A DNA stretch of 64,000 nucleotides, taken from assembly GCA_030248295.1 (NCBI GenBank), contig JASANH010001367.1:372001-436000 (forward strand), written 5' to 3'. Positions 22,011 to 33,400 of this stretch are shown here, piece by piece. Numbering within the stretch: the stretch's first letter is position 1; each line of letters opens with the position of its first letter. This DNA is from Mesodorylaimus sp. YZB2_4 (taxonomy: Eukaryota; Nematoda; Enoplea; Dorylaimida; Dorylaimidae). The notes under the pieces are model-generated. The model was not told the DNA's origin. It did no database searches and saw only the letters and a list, made by a program, of their open reading frames with translations. A program made the translations under genes and the position numbers.

Positions 22011-22875
22011 AAATGCTATGCCACGCAATACAATGTCTGTTATGGTACCTAGTCGCCTCTCTCGCCATGGGTGACTCTTATTTTTGAAGCATCGTAGAAG
22101 TGGTATCCCCTCAGACAGTTCATTCGCAGAGTCCCGCTGAAAGAAGCATTTAGCAAGCTTAGTTTTTTGACTATGTAGTCATGAGGGCAAGGTCTGTTCA
22201 GGTGCTCGCGTCGGCAAAAACGTTACTCCGTTCACAAGTTGTGACGGTTAGAGCTTAACGTGCTTTCCTGCTTCCTTTAATTATGTACGGATCCTCGCAT
22301 AATGTGCGCTTCCTCGTATTTTTCACTGATGTCAGCTGCTCACTCTAGCTCTTATCGCCAGCAGAGCGTGATTGAATTCATGATCGAGATCCTGCGCATC
22401 AGTTTTCGGTTGAACCTTCGTGATTCGATGAAATCTGATGCAGTGTTGAATCCAACCTGGCGATGCGAGGTGAGTCTGGTTATTAACGCAGGCTGTCTGC
22501 CAAATGTATTTTTGAACCTTGACGTACCGAAGCATGGCCATCGAGGCGATGATGAAGCCCTCGAGTGGTGGACGAGCCGAGTGAAGAATTTTCACCCTTG
22601 CTAATGGTCAGTTAAATGGCATCTGGTTCAATTTTTCTACAATCTATCCTTTGCCGGCCATTCGTGCAAGCGCCCTCACGAGCCAGCTTGGTGCTGTAGG
22701 GCATGTTGACTGAGCTTACGAAGCAGCTGTGCTGGAGAAACTCGTAGACTTTGCAAATATTTCTGCAAATTGATATGGCTGATAAATGTACTTGGCTATA
22801 TACATCAAGACGCGAAATCGCAATAGCCACAATCCCACCTCCCTGCCTTTCTCTTCATGTTACCAAGCCTGGCAG

Positions 22876-23058
22876 GCGTAGGAGAGAGGTGGCCGACCGA
22901 AGTCAGCGGGACAAAAACTGCGACTGGAGCAGGATAGTCTTGCGACTGTACCTACGGCTGAAACATCAACCCGAGGGGTTGACGTCTCTCAGCCAGGGGA
23001 GAGTATCGATTACTCTCTCCCACTCGCCATGGCCTACCAGGCACGAGGGTTACATTTA
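22876..23058 (-). repeat. dispersed repeat family A, copy 2
   Basis: Inverse copy of 11050-11234 with the same two self-complementary stretches (CATCAACCCGAGGGGTTGACG and GGGAGAGTATCGATTACTCTCTCCC). Confidence 0.7.
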
Positions 23059-23912
23059 TAGTCTTCTAGGGCATATCAGATGGATCTTTGCGCTGATTGT
23101 ATAACGTTTTGTAAATGAACCTGATCTTTCCCTTACATATGATCAAATTAACAACAGTTTACATCTGCTCATCATATAACGATTAACTCGCAGTCGTTCC
23201 TTCTGACTGATGGGCCAAAATTTGTAAATTGCACGATTCCAACACTTAAAATGATATCAAGTGCCTACGTGTCACATAAGAATGTGACAATACGGAGCGG
23301 CAAATTCTCTTGCAGCCGTTGTAAGAAGATATTGTAGAGGGCGCTGGATCCAGCCGCGTAAATTCCTGGTTGCAATTTCTTGTGCCACGCCCAAAGCATG
23401 ATTAGCGTAAAAGCTCGGTTAAAGCTCGGCTATGGTGAGACGTCAGAGAGAGGATCGGCAGGGCGAACTGTATCGTAGGGAATCGAACTTTGTCCAGGCC
23501 TGCCCCTATTTCCTCTTTCCCGAGCCAGACGAACGCCGAACAGCCGTGGTCGCATATCACAACAAGTTGTTTGTGCTACTGATTAGACGCTCACATCTTG
23601 CAGACACATTTCATGGCGCAAAAGTTTATCTAATAAGGCCTCTGTGATTATACTTGGTAGCATATTCACGATCAGGCGGTGTCGAGGCCGAGGCATGGTT
23701 GGACCAGCCAGGAGAAGCCCTGTAACATTGCTCCCATACCTGCTTTGATTACACCATTTCTCTCGCTTGATCTTTTGCCTGGATGAGCCGACTTGCCAGC
23801 ACAACGACTATGCCGCCATGCTGCAGTGATAAAGACAAGGTGTGTTCGGGAACCCACCCGATGGCGTGCTACTTTAGAAATATAGGCGGGGAAACTGCCG
23901 TATTCTGTACAA

Positions 23913-24597
23913 CCAGATTCCCAAAATCGAAAATCCCATCATGGGCCCCACGTGGGCCCATGTAAATCGCCCCCCGCCACCATGTGGGCGCACGTGGCTA
24001 CCATGTGCGTTGACCATTCACCGCGTGAGCTTGTAATGACCTCATGTGACTCCCATGTGCTGTAACCTGGGCAGCAAATCCTTTTGTGTCCTTTTTTGGC
24101 CCATCTGCTGTTACAAAAATTCAGCAGTGATCGCCCAAGGAGAAGCTTGTCAGATTATAAGGTGTGTGGTGTAGCTGTAACCAGCATCCCTGGCGGCTGG
24201 GAGTAATCGATACGCTCCCCTGGCTGGGGCGTCAACTTCTTCGGTTGATGTTTCTAGGGCAGGTGTAGTCGCGAGACTTGCCCTCCTTCACTAGGAGCTT
24301 TTGGCCTGGAGACTTCGGTCTCGACTATCTCCCGCCGCCTGGGTACGCTGGTTACATAGCGCGTGGCGCGCCATGCGACATCTCTTGTGTGGCCATCAAG
24401 GTGTGGTATGAAATTATCCCACGCGGGATCTTATGGGAATCCATGCCCACATGTGTCGCATGATAACTCACTTGCCCACTGTGTGATGCGTTTCCCATGT
24501 TTGTACCATATGGGATGATGTTATCCCATGTGGGATTTCATGCCCACATGGTATCCACGTGGGCCCATCTTGGTTTTTCATGGGATGGGGAATCTGG
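23913..24597. repeat. inverted-repeat element rich in CATGTGGG motifs, with family A inserted
   Basis: The outer ends are imperfect inverted repeats: CCAGATTCCCAAAATCG...CCCACGTGGGCCC at the left and the complement of GGGCCCATCTTGG...GGGGAATCTGGGG at the right. Both flanks repeat CCCATGTG/CACATGGG many times. A family A copy (24172-24345) sits in the middle. A non-autonomous DNA element split by a later insertion is the simplest reading. Confidence 0.45.
24172..24345 (+). repeat. dispersed repeat family A, copy 3
   Basis: Shares GGGAGTAATCGATACGCTCCCCTGGCTGGG, GGTTGATGTTTCTAGG and GTCGCGAGACTTGCC with copies 1 and 2; more diverged at the 3' side. Confidence 0.65.
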
Positions 24598-24795
24598 GGC
24601 AATTTATACATTATCAAGTTCGAGGCTTGGGAAAAGAAAAGATGGAATTCGTAAAAATAAAGTAGTCCACAAAATGAGAGAACAAAAGACCTGATGCAAT
24701 GCAGTTTATCTATGTACTATGCATACGTAATTCCCTGTGTCCCTTTCCAATGCATTCAAACTGCAAAAATCAAGGACAATATATGAGTTATCACT

Positions 24796-27498
24796 TTAGC
24801 TTTTTCCACCTTTCTTGCCTCCACTTTTACTTCCGCTTCCTTTCTTGCCTTTGCCCTTGCTCTTGCTCCCTTTGCTTTTGCCTCCCTTTTTTCCGTTTCT
24901 GGTACTGCTGCTACTGCTGCTGCTGCTGCTGCTGCCTGAAAATTAAAAAGAGAAGTAAGCATGTTACGAAAAAGCTACGATAAAAATTTGAGTTTGAGTT
25001 GTAAACTGGCCCACGATCTCACATGAAGAACAGCTTTCGAATGTTTTAAAAACGACTTACTCTCCGACTTATATTCTTCGACAGTACTGGAAGAGCTGAA
25101 GCTCGATTCTTCCGAATAGCTGTAGCTGCTGTAGGTGATTTCATAGGTAATAGTCGTCGAGGTGCTACAATACAAGCTAGCCGTTAGGATACAGCCTCTC
25201 AGATCACGAATATTTTGCTCACATGGACACGATTTTAATTGACTTGATCACTTGACCAGATGATTTTGATTCCAGAGCCTTCGAAATGCCTTCCTTCAAG
25301 CTGACGGTCTCTGTTACTTTCGTCTCTTGTTCTTCTTTAGCGTTCGAGTTCGCGCAGCATTCCAAAGCATATATGCGACCGAACTTTTCGTCGTAGTCAC
25401 TCAGCACGCCGCACATGGATTCTTCGCCTGAGCAACTGATCGACGAAAAGTCGCTGGCCTGACAGAACTTGGTTACACGCTTCTTGACGAATTTCTATAA
25501 AGGCAAGGTCACGCGGTAGGGCAAATAGCGGTTGATGTTTGGGGCATGAAGAATATAGCCACCAGGTACCATACTACGTGCTACAGTCAGCATGTGCCTT
25601 TCTCAAGGTGACGGTGATAATCGTCGTATCAACATCACGATTAACACAAGGCTGATCAGGCCCAGTTAGTAGCATTGTCTCACCTGTTGCTTAGAGCTCT
25701 GAGCCACTTTGCTGAACGCAAATTGGTAGATGACATCCCAACTGCCACTGCTGGTCTTCACTGACGACGTGGTAATTTTGCTGATGGCGTATCCCTTATC
25801 GCAGCTGACGTGGAAACTTTTTGCTGCTTCGGTCTTTTGATTCTGTGTGATTGTCTTGAAGCTGGATACGCGCTCCTCTGTGACGCTGGTGAAAGAGGAG
25901 GCGCTCGAGTAACTGCTTTCGGTCTTACTGGTCTTGGACTGGGACAGACGTTCCTTCAGTGAAGTTCTGCTGCCCTGATGTCGTTGCCGCCTGTAAATTA
26001 TAAAGTAAAGCATCCGTACAGACCCTTTTTTACATGCAGAGAAAGCATACCATCTCTCCAGAAGTGATACGCGTCTGGACGATTCACTTTGAGAAGACGA
26101 CGATTCGCTGAGGGACGATGAGGACTGGCTGCTGGAAGACGACGATTCGCTGGCGGATGACGAGGACTGACTTGCAGAATGCGAACGTAGACTGCCAATT
26201 CTCTTTATACCGCGAATGCTGGATGAAGATGACTCCGATTCGCTGTGTTCAGAGTGCTCGCGCCCGTGTGATCCATGGCCATGCGACCCGTGTCCGTGCG
26301 ATCCGCCCTTATGGCCGCGTTTTGAAGATTCACTCTGCGAGGATTGGCTGCTCTGGCTTGATTGTGAGGACTGTGAAGATTGAGAAGAAGATTTTCTGGA
26401 AAAGACGCTGGTTTTGGAAGAAGATGAGGAGGATGAAGAGGAATCGCTGCCGGAGGAGCTGCTAGAGGAGCTGCTGGACGAACTGCTAGACGAGCTGCTG
26501 GAGGAGCTACTGCTTTCTGATCTGAATTCTTCCGTCGTCGATGATTCCGTAAAACGGGCTTCTTTTGTGTAGCTGTAGCTCGTATATGTGACCGTATAAG
26601 TGATGGATTCAGTGGACCTAGAACGAGAATCATTGATGACACACCTTACCTTCACCTATGGCCACTTACAATGATTCTATCTTGATGGATTTAATGACTT
26701 GCGAGAACGAAAGGGCCCGAATGACTGACGCGAATTGCGATAGGGATACCGTTTTTGTCTCCTCGTTCGTATTTTCTTCATCGTGCTGTGCATTAGAGTA
26801 GTCGCAGCACACATAGGCGAAGTAGCGGGAGTTATCACTGTCGTCAAAATCGCTGGCCAGTCCGCACATAGATTCTTCTTGCGAACAAGCGATCGAAGCC
26901 GTTTCACTGGCTTTTACAAACTTAGTTATACGGCGCTTGACTGCAACCTGAAATGCATTGAAGGAATGCATCTTGTGTCCGCATTATTGGCCCTAATGTC
27001 TCTAGTGACAGGCTGGACACTGCGCACAACCAAACACCTGTCGAATACCAACACCAAACACTTAAATCGGCCAAACCATTTTTATGGGCCTCTTACCTGC
27101 CTTTGAAGAGTCACTTTCTTGTAAGCGATCAAGAAGACAGTATCCAAGAAGCCGCTGGATGTCTTCGCATTTGCTAAGCTTAAGCTGCGAATAGCGAAAC
27201 CATCTGGGCAAGTCGAGTAGAAGCTTTGACCAGCTCTAGATATAGAAGCTAGTCCAAACTGCTTTTTGCAGCGGCTGAATCTTTCAACGCCTGTAAAGTA
27301 CAGCTGATTATGAAAGAGATTGTAAAATGAAGACTCTTGGTGATTACCACTCTTGCCACCAGCTCCTCTTTCTTTGCTTTTTCCCTTATCCTTGCTTTTA
27401 TTTTTGCTGTTTCCCTTTTGCTTGCTGCCACCTCCATCAGCATTGACTGCTGCGGCGAGAAGACACAATATAAAAAAGAGGACTATTACACGTCGCAT
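24796..27498 (-). CDS. secreted serine-rich protein with two copies of a cysteine-containing module
   Basis: Seven-exon model, 27498..27097, 26947..26670, 26617..26051, 25990..25684, 25494..25223, 25164..25061, 24935..24796; phases agree, 689 residues. Signal peptide RRVIVLFFILCLLAAAVNA, then a Lys/Gly/Ser-rich stretch. Module 1: CPDGFAIRSLS, then KRRITKFVKA, SQEESMCGLASDFDD, YVCCDYS, SQVIKSIKIES, ITYTVTYTSYSYTKEA. Module 2 repeats this order: CDKGYAISKIT, KKRVTKFCQA, SGEESMCGVLSDYDE, LECCANS, GQVIKSIKIVS, ITYEITYSSYSYSEES. Between them is a poly-serine and His/Gly-rich linker; the end is Ser- then Lys/Gly-rich. The C...GL.S......CC pattern weakly recalls dermatopontin, which is an inference only. 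Exon borders fall at equivalent places in both modules. An extracellular matrix, adhesive or cuticle role is guessed. A 57-base in-frame stretch in exon 1 (GTAATC...TTTACAG) may be an extra intron. Confidence 0.8.
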
Positions 27499-27544
27499 TT
27501 TAGTGATAGCACAGTTCGTTCGTTGGTCGCCAGCTGAAATAGCC

Positions 27545-28907
27545 TAAAAAAGAAAAAAGTGGAGATGATACAGCAATGGTCCATAGACTATCGAGCAGGA
27601 AGGGTAACTTTCAGGCTCTGGGCCGAGCTACTAGCACAGAATAGTTCAGACCACCGGGACTAAAAAACTAACAGAAGCGAAACACATCAGAGTCGTATTG
27701 AACAATGCTGAAAAGGACTGCCCAGCCACTCCTCTCAGAGGCAGAGAGCAGAAGTGACTACGGCTGTCTTATAATATACAATACAAAAGGCTAAGAGGTA
27801 TATCTGACAAAACCAGCCCAATTTCTGCCTCCCCCGCACACCCAGTGTGTCCTTAACGCGCGATGGTCTTGCTATTTTACGAGTTCGTTTCGTTTCATAC
27901 TTGTATAGAAGAAAAGAGGTGTTTATGGCAACGGCAATTACTGTCTATCATTTCTTCTTGCCCAAGGCATTGCTTCAAATACGAAGAAAGGATCACCTGC
28001 TGCGCCCTTCACGATTCCGGTTGTCTTGTTGAGGGAAACAAATCACCAATCACACCAGTCCATCACCCGACAACCTTACCGAATAATGTCCGCGGAGGCG
28101 TGTGACGGCGCATCCGGTTCCGTAAGTCACATCGTGTCAAAAGATGAACGATGACCACGGTCTCGGAACTGTGACTGCGCGAGCGTAGGAAAAGTTTAAA
28201 AACATCATTTGCAGAAAAATTCGAAAAACACTTCAAGTCCAAATATGGCCATCTGAACCAGTTGAGTTGTTGACGCAAATGCCATCAGGTACATCTTAGG
28301 GTGGAGTCTGCCTGTTACCCATGGCGCTCATTCTTCGTCAAGTTGTTTTGTCCGTATCCTGTGCAAGAGTGTCTCGACTACCACGCGAGCTTCACATGCG
28401 GCACCTGTTAAACTAGAAAGACAATTCTCAATGTTCACAGCAGTACATTTTCAATAAATGAGAGGCTATTAGTCGAGAATATGACTTGTTGTTTGGGAAC
28501 TATGCTATGCAAACTATTGTAAATGCGGTATTTTCCCGTGTCTAACCATTTCCCATGTGTTTTTCGAGAACGCCCCAATTTGTTTGAACTGCGTAACTGT
28601 TCCTATTTGGAAAAGTGTGGATATCAGTCGCAAGGCCGCAATGTCATGTATAAATGCGGTTTTTTAATTTGCGGAAGTCATGTATTACGCTTTGTTATTT
28701 TACCTCTGCCGAGTCACTTATCATATGAGTTCGGTGAAGAAACTGCAATAACGTTACTCATAGCCATCTCTGCTATAGCACCTGCAAGTCAGACATTTGA
28801 TATACTGTATTACACGTGCCGCAGAAGATCCAAGCAAACGCAATTTTACAGGCCAAAGCTGAGCATAAGCTTTATCTTAGACAGCATGACTATACACAAA
28901 CATTCAT
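27545..28907. other. gene-free stretch
   Basis: Promoter side of the serine-rich protein gene and 3' side of the Ly6-like gene. Only short overlapping frames; nothing recognised. Confidence 0.35.
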
Positions 28908-30362
28908 TCATGTCAGTACCCATCTAACCATTGCTACCACTCCGAAATGAAGCAATGAAGATGCCACTAATACTAGCCATGAAGTTATGTGATCCGGCAG
29001 ACGTAATAATGTCCTCGAACTAGTCCAGTGCACCTGCTCCAATAAATAATTTAACAATAAATGTTGAAAATGACGTCCCGATGTAGACGCTTTATTGCAA
29101 CGGTTGCCGTAACAAGCGCAAAACCAGACGTTGCCACCGAAGGAGGGCCCGATGAGCATCGAACGAGGCAATTCGCGGCAATGATCTTTACGATAGAAGT
29201 TATAAGTAAGTAGGGCCGTTTCATTAAAACGATATGGAGGGGCCAGCATCTTATCTAAGCAGCCTCGCATATACGCTGTTACTACTCGGATCCCTGAAAA
29301 GGTAAACAAAATGTACCGTTTGATTGATTGAGCAGTCCTCCTCAAAACACAGTTGACACATATTGAAAGGAGGATGCGTCTTGGATATCAGACCCTGAAC
29401 CAGTAGAAACTTGCCCCAGTTGTTCTCTCTCGGAAAATATCTTGGGCAAACATATAAACAATAGATACCGTCCCTTCTTCTCACGATCAGCCAGACGCAT
29501 TAATCACAAGAAAAGAAAGCTTCCACAAGCATCCGACTAAAAAGGTCTCTTACGTTTATTAATTTGAACGAACTCCACTGCTTAACTCTCAGCCCACAAG
29601 TAGCCTTTGTTTTGAATTATCACTGGATGCAAGTGATAACTCTCGAGCATATGGGGGCTGCAGCAGAAGTAAAAGAAGAGAGTCCTCCAAAAATGACTTA
29701 CCCCCAATCTGAATAGTCTCTTTCATGGTGACGCAGATGTTGGAGCAATTGACGTAGGGAATCCCCCGAGAGAAGAATGGTTCATTGCATCGATTGGTGA
29801 CTATATCTTGCTTCCGATACCCCTGATTAATCATGTCCGGCATGTACGGATCGTAGGTTTCCGACATGCAACTGTAACACTGAATTGGAGGCAAAGCGCC
29901 TGAAACAAAAACAGACGTGTTTAGCTTTCCTTAGTGCTCAGTGGTTAGTGTCCTTGTCTCATGTAAGCTGACTACTTGCCCAATGTTAGACCACTGCAAG
30001 ATATAGGTTAAAGCAAGTACTGATGAGATCCAAAGAAGAGATAGGAGAGAGCTCAACAAAAGCAAGCCTTTCATGCTGCAGTATTCAAGCACACAGTCGC
30101 AACATTCTGCCCAAGCTCACATACTGGAAAAACTAGGCCACGATGACACTGATGAAGGCTGTGATGAGCGATGCGAAGAGGAATGAGAGTAGCGATTATT
30201 CATGTTCATGTTTAAACCGTTATGATAGTCATAATTTTCGATATTTCTGTTCGGCTGTCGCCTACCCGAAATGGGAACAGCCAACAGAAAGACCAGCGGG
30301 ACTAGTAGTCGAGCAGGCAATCTACCAACTCCGCCAGTGATCAATACTCCGCTCTCGGCCAT
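28908..30362 (-). CDS. Ly6/uPAR (LU) domain protein, probably GPI-anchored
   Basis: Three-exon model, 30362..30125, 29899..29702, 29293..28908; phases agree, 273 residues. Seen: a hydrophobic signal (ARLLVPLVFLLAVPISG), a Ser/Asn/His-rich linker, then the LU domain starting IQCYSC, with CNEPF, VNCSNICVTMKE, RGC, HC and the closing FCACYGNRCNKA, the usual C-x-C...CN end of three-finger domains. The C-terminus ends in a hydrophobic stretch (SWLVLVASSLLHFGVVAM) as in GPI-attachment signals, though followed by RWVLT. Family members act at the cell surface, often modulating ion channels or receptors; the partner is unknown. The linker between signal and domain is long. A frame at 29251-29484 lies in the last intron and is left out, because joining without it preserves both frame and domain. 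Confidence 0.75.
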
Positions 30363-30436
30363 TACAACTTCTATCAGTCCAATATTTGATCAGTAACAAT
30401 CAATCATACTGGTTCCATAAGAAGCTAGTCCAAGCG

Positions 30437-33400
30437 TCAGGAAGGTGATAAAGTTATTAAGGTCTCGGCAAACGAGTAAAACCCCCAGAAATGGACTTCC
30501 TCTCTCGAATCGCCTCGGCAACTAGGCTCTCTGGAGGGTCGAGTAGAACCAGGCGAATGATAAAACAAGAGGACGAATAGGCAGAGAGCAACAACAAATA
30601 ACAATAGTGGGAAGTATGAAGCTAGGCAAGCGATGGTTTGGGAATTTCTTCGTCTTGGCACGCGCCAGTCGGGTTTGCGGGTTGGTAGGAGACGGTATAG
30701 AAGGCGATAGAAGACACTGGTTCCAGTCAGTCTATTGCCACCTCCTTAGTCGACAACTGCACGTAGATCGTCAAAACCTTCGGTGGCGGCTCGTTGGTCG
30801 AGTATAGTTTTAGGCGCGTCTAAGCGCTCCAACAATCTTTTAATGTTGTTCAACTTTTCATCTTTGTACGCAGTTTGGGCGCTGGTGGCGTTTGTTCGTT
30901 GTGTTGCTTCCTAAGCGAACCGGCTTCCACCAACTGCCGTTTCGCCTTCCAACCCAGCTAACAGGCGTTCGACTTGGGCCGGCAGTTGGCAACGCAGTGT
31001 AGCAATACCGAAACGAAGTACTCGCTCTTCTTCCACGGGCCCTTCTCAAGCTATCATCTAGCCCTAACCGCTGTCAAAAAATCCTATTGGCAACTGACTC
31101 CGATTGTTCTTTTGCGAAACGTTAGATACGCTTTTCTCTTATGACCCCGACATTGGTAAAAACTTTGACGCATTTCCGATCCGCGATTAATGATACTAAT
31201 CAAGTCTCTCTCAGTCGATCACGGACCACGTGTTCCAAATGTTGGCTCACCTTGCCATAAAGAACCTGTCTAATGCTAAAAAACCCACCCCGGGTCGTCG
31301 TACGGCCTTTCACGTTTTCAAATTCAAATCGATCATCCAAAATGATGCCTTTTTCATTCACCAGCCAACATTTGCCAGCACTGAATCAATCAGAACCATT
31401 CGCAAAACCATCTCCATTTCTCGCCAGTCTCTGCTGCATTCACAGGTCTAGGAGAGGCGACGAAGGAGGCACAGAGCAGAAAGTCGAATGGGAGCTCACG
31501 GGAGTGTCCCGCTTTCGAATTTATGCCAAAGGTCAAAAGGGTCTCGATAAATTGATATGCTTTCAGAACTAATCGTAAGATAGACCGCTGGTGGGTCTTC
31601 ACGTTTCTGGGATATAAAGAAGGAATGAATAAGACAACAAATTCACGATCGGTACTAGCCTTAGGTGGGTAGAATTTATTACTTTGCTGCCCTGAGTTAG
31701 AAATAAATTTCATCTGGTGATTAGCTCTCGGCGATTGGGGCCAAACGGAGGAAATAAGATTTCTTTAGCCACCACCGCACTCATATGACCAGCCTCGGGC
31801 GTCCTGGCAATTGGTTCGAAATGGCAGGAAAAGCAATCTCAGGCCAATGCTTAGAGCTCTCTTGACCAAGCGTCTCCTGCTTCGATAAACTATTCATGCG
31901 CGCGACAGGAACGGCGCCCTGTCAAAGACTGCGCTCCAAAACGAGATCAGCAGGCGGTCTAGGAAGTCGAGTAGCTCGAGTCAAGGCTCATAGAAACAAC
32001 AAATGCTCCACGAGCCAACATGTTCAACGAAACAATAGAGCCCATTACTGAATCAGTGAAGTGTTCGCCAAGACGAGACGAGTCATCAATGGCCACGTAA
32101 GGCAGTCATGGCCGTCGTCGTTGGTTCTTCTTCTATTCACTAATAATTACGAGTACTGCACGATTTCCCACTCTGAACTCTCTCTAACCAAATGCGAATT
32201 GCGAGCAATGTAACCAGAACTCCGCCCTCTGACACCCGCCCCTCCCCAAACAAGATTCTGAGGTGGATAGAGTTTGAGACAACGAATCCGCTAATGATTG
32301 GCCAAATAAAGATATTCAGTGACAATAGGCAGCCGCGTGATTTGGCGCGTTCATGCTAAGTTAGATGACGTCCAAAACTGTTTTCGTAAGGGCAAGCCAA
32401 TTACTGACTTCTACTGGGCATGTTATGCTTAACCTTTACTACTGACTACGGTGTGAAAACAGTAGAATGGCGCTTAGGAGGACGTTAGGCTGGATCGGTG
32501 AGACACCAAGCTACAAGCGGGCTAAAGTGAGAGCGAGACAGAAAAGAAACACAGACAACGTCAAGTCTTACTTGGCTTTTTCAATGTATGGTCAAAAACT
32601 GCTGCGGCCACGTTGCTGACCAGAAAGGTAAGGCAGTAGAGAATAGGAATAGGATTCTTTAGGCAGCAGTGCCGCGACCGCAGATTATCAGAAGAGGCGG
32701 GAGACAGGATTCGATAGGCGTAGCCACTTGACGGCTCAATCAGGGATCGGCGGGTGGGTGGATAGTGAGAGGGAACCTGTGCGCCGATGAGCGACCGCCT
32801 CGGAACACGAAACAAATACGGTGATATGGAGTTGGGAGTTTCGCTCATGGTCACGCAGCATTATTTGCCACCCTCGAAGCTCCTTTCGTCAACAAGACTA
32901 CCAGCATCCATTTGAGGCGGTCGCAAGGAAATGGGATGAAAAAGTGGTGTTGGTTCTAGGCCAGGCGGAGGTGTTAAACGCGAAGGCTCGTGCTAAGCGG
33001 CGAATGGTTGAATTCTCGAGTGGCGATTGGAGCTAGTTACTAAAGAAGAGAAAGGACGGCTAAGATAGTTTGACTGTGACGTAAACCGGCCACAACCGTT
33101 TAGAGACCCAACGTTTCGGGTCTGCCCCCTTTCCTTTCGAATATCTTTTCTTATACGTACTTATGAGAGAAGGGTCTGGCACAGCAAGCGGTCGCTTATT
33201 ATGCGCTTGTAGGAGCGAAAGCGTTCCTAGCGCTGGCGCCGAGCAGTCAAGTTTCCGCCCTTTTAAGAAAATACTTGGAGGCTTTCGTATCGTCCTCTCT
33301 TTTGGTTGGAGTATATGCGCAATGGCGTTTCCTTCAACTCCCGTCCTTCTCCTAGCAGAGTAATTATCGGAAAAAGCCCTGGCTATTACGCCGTCTAAAA

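Noticed and set aside
22876..23058. Hammerhead-ribozyme-like GAAAC next to a hairpin in repeat family A
   Set aside because: The required CUGAUGA core is not present in any copy, so a hammerhead is not supported.
24931..24962. Poly-alanine/leucine frames around 24756-24983
   Set aside because: They are shadow frames of the CAG/AGC repeat that encodes serine in the last exon of the secreted serine-rich protein.
29251..29484. Frame with several cysteines inside the Ly6-like gene
   Set aside because: Joining exon 2 directly to the exon at 29293 keeps the frame and completes the domain; this stretch is then intron.
29936..30005. Possible tRNA/SINE A box (CTCAGTGGTTAGTG)
   Set aside because: No B box or cloverleaf pairing follows.
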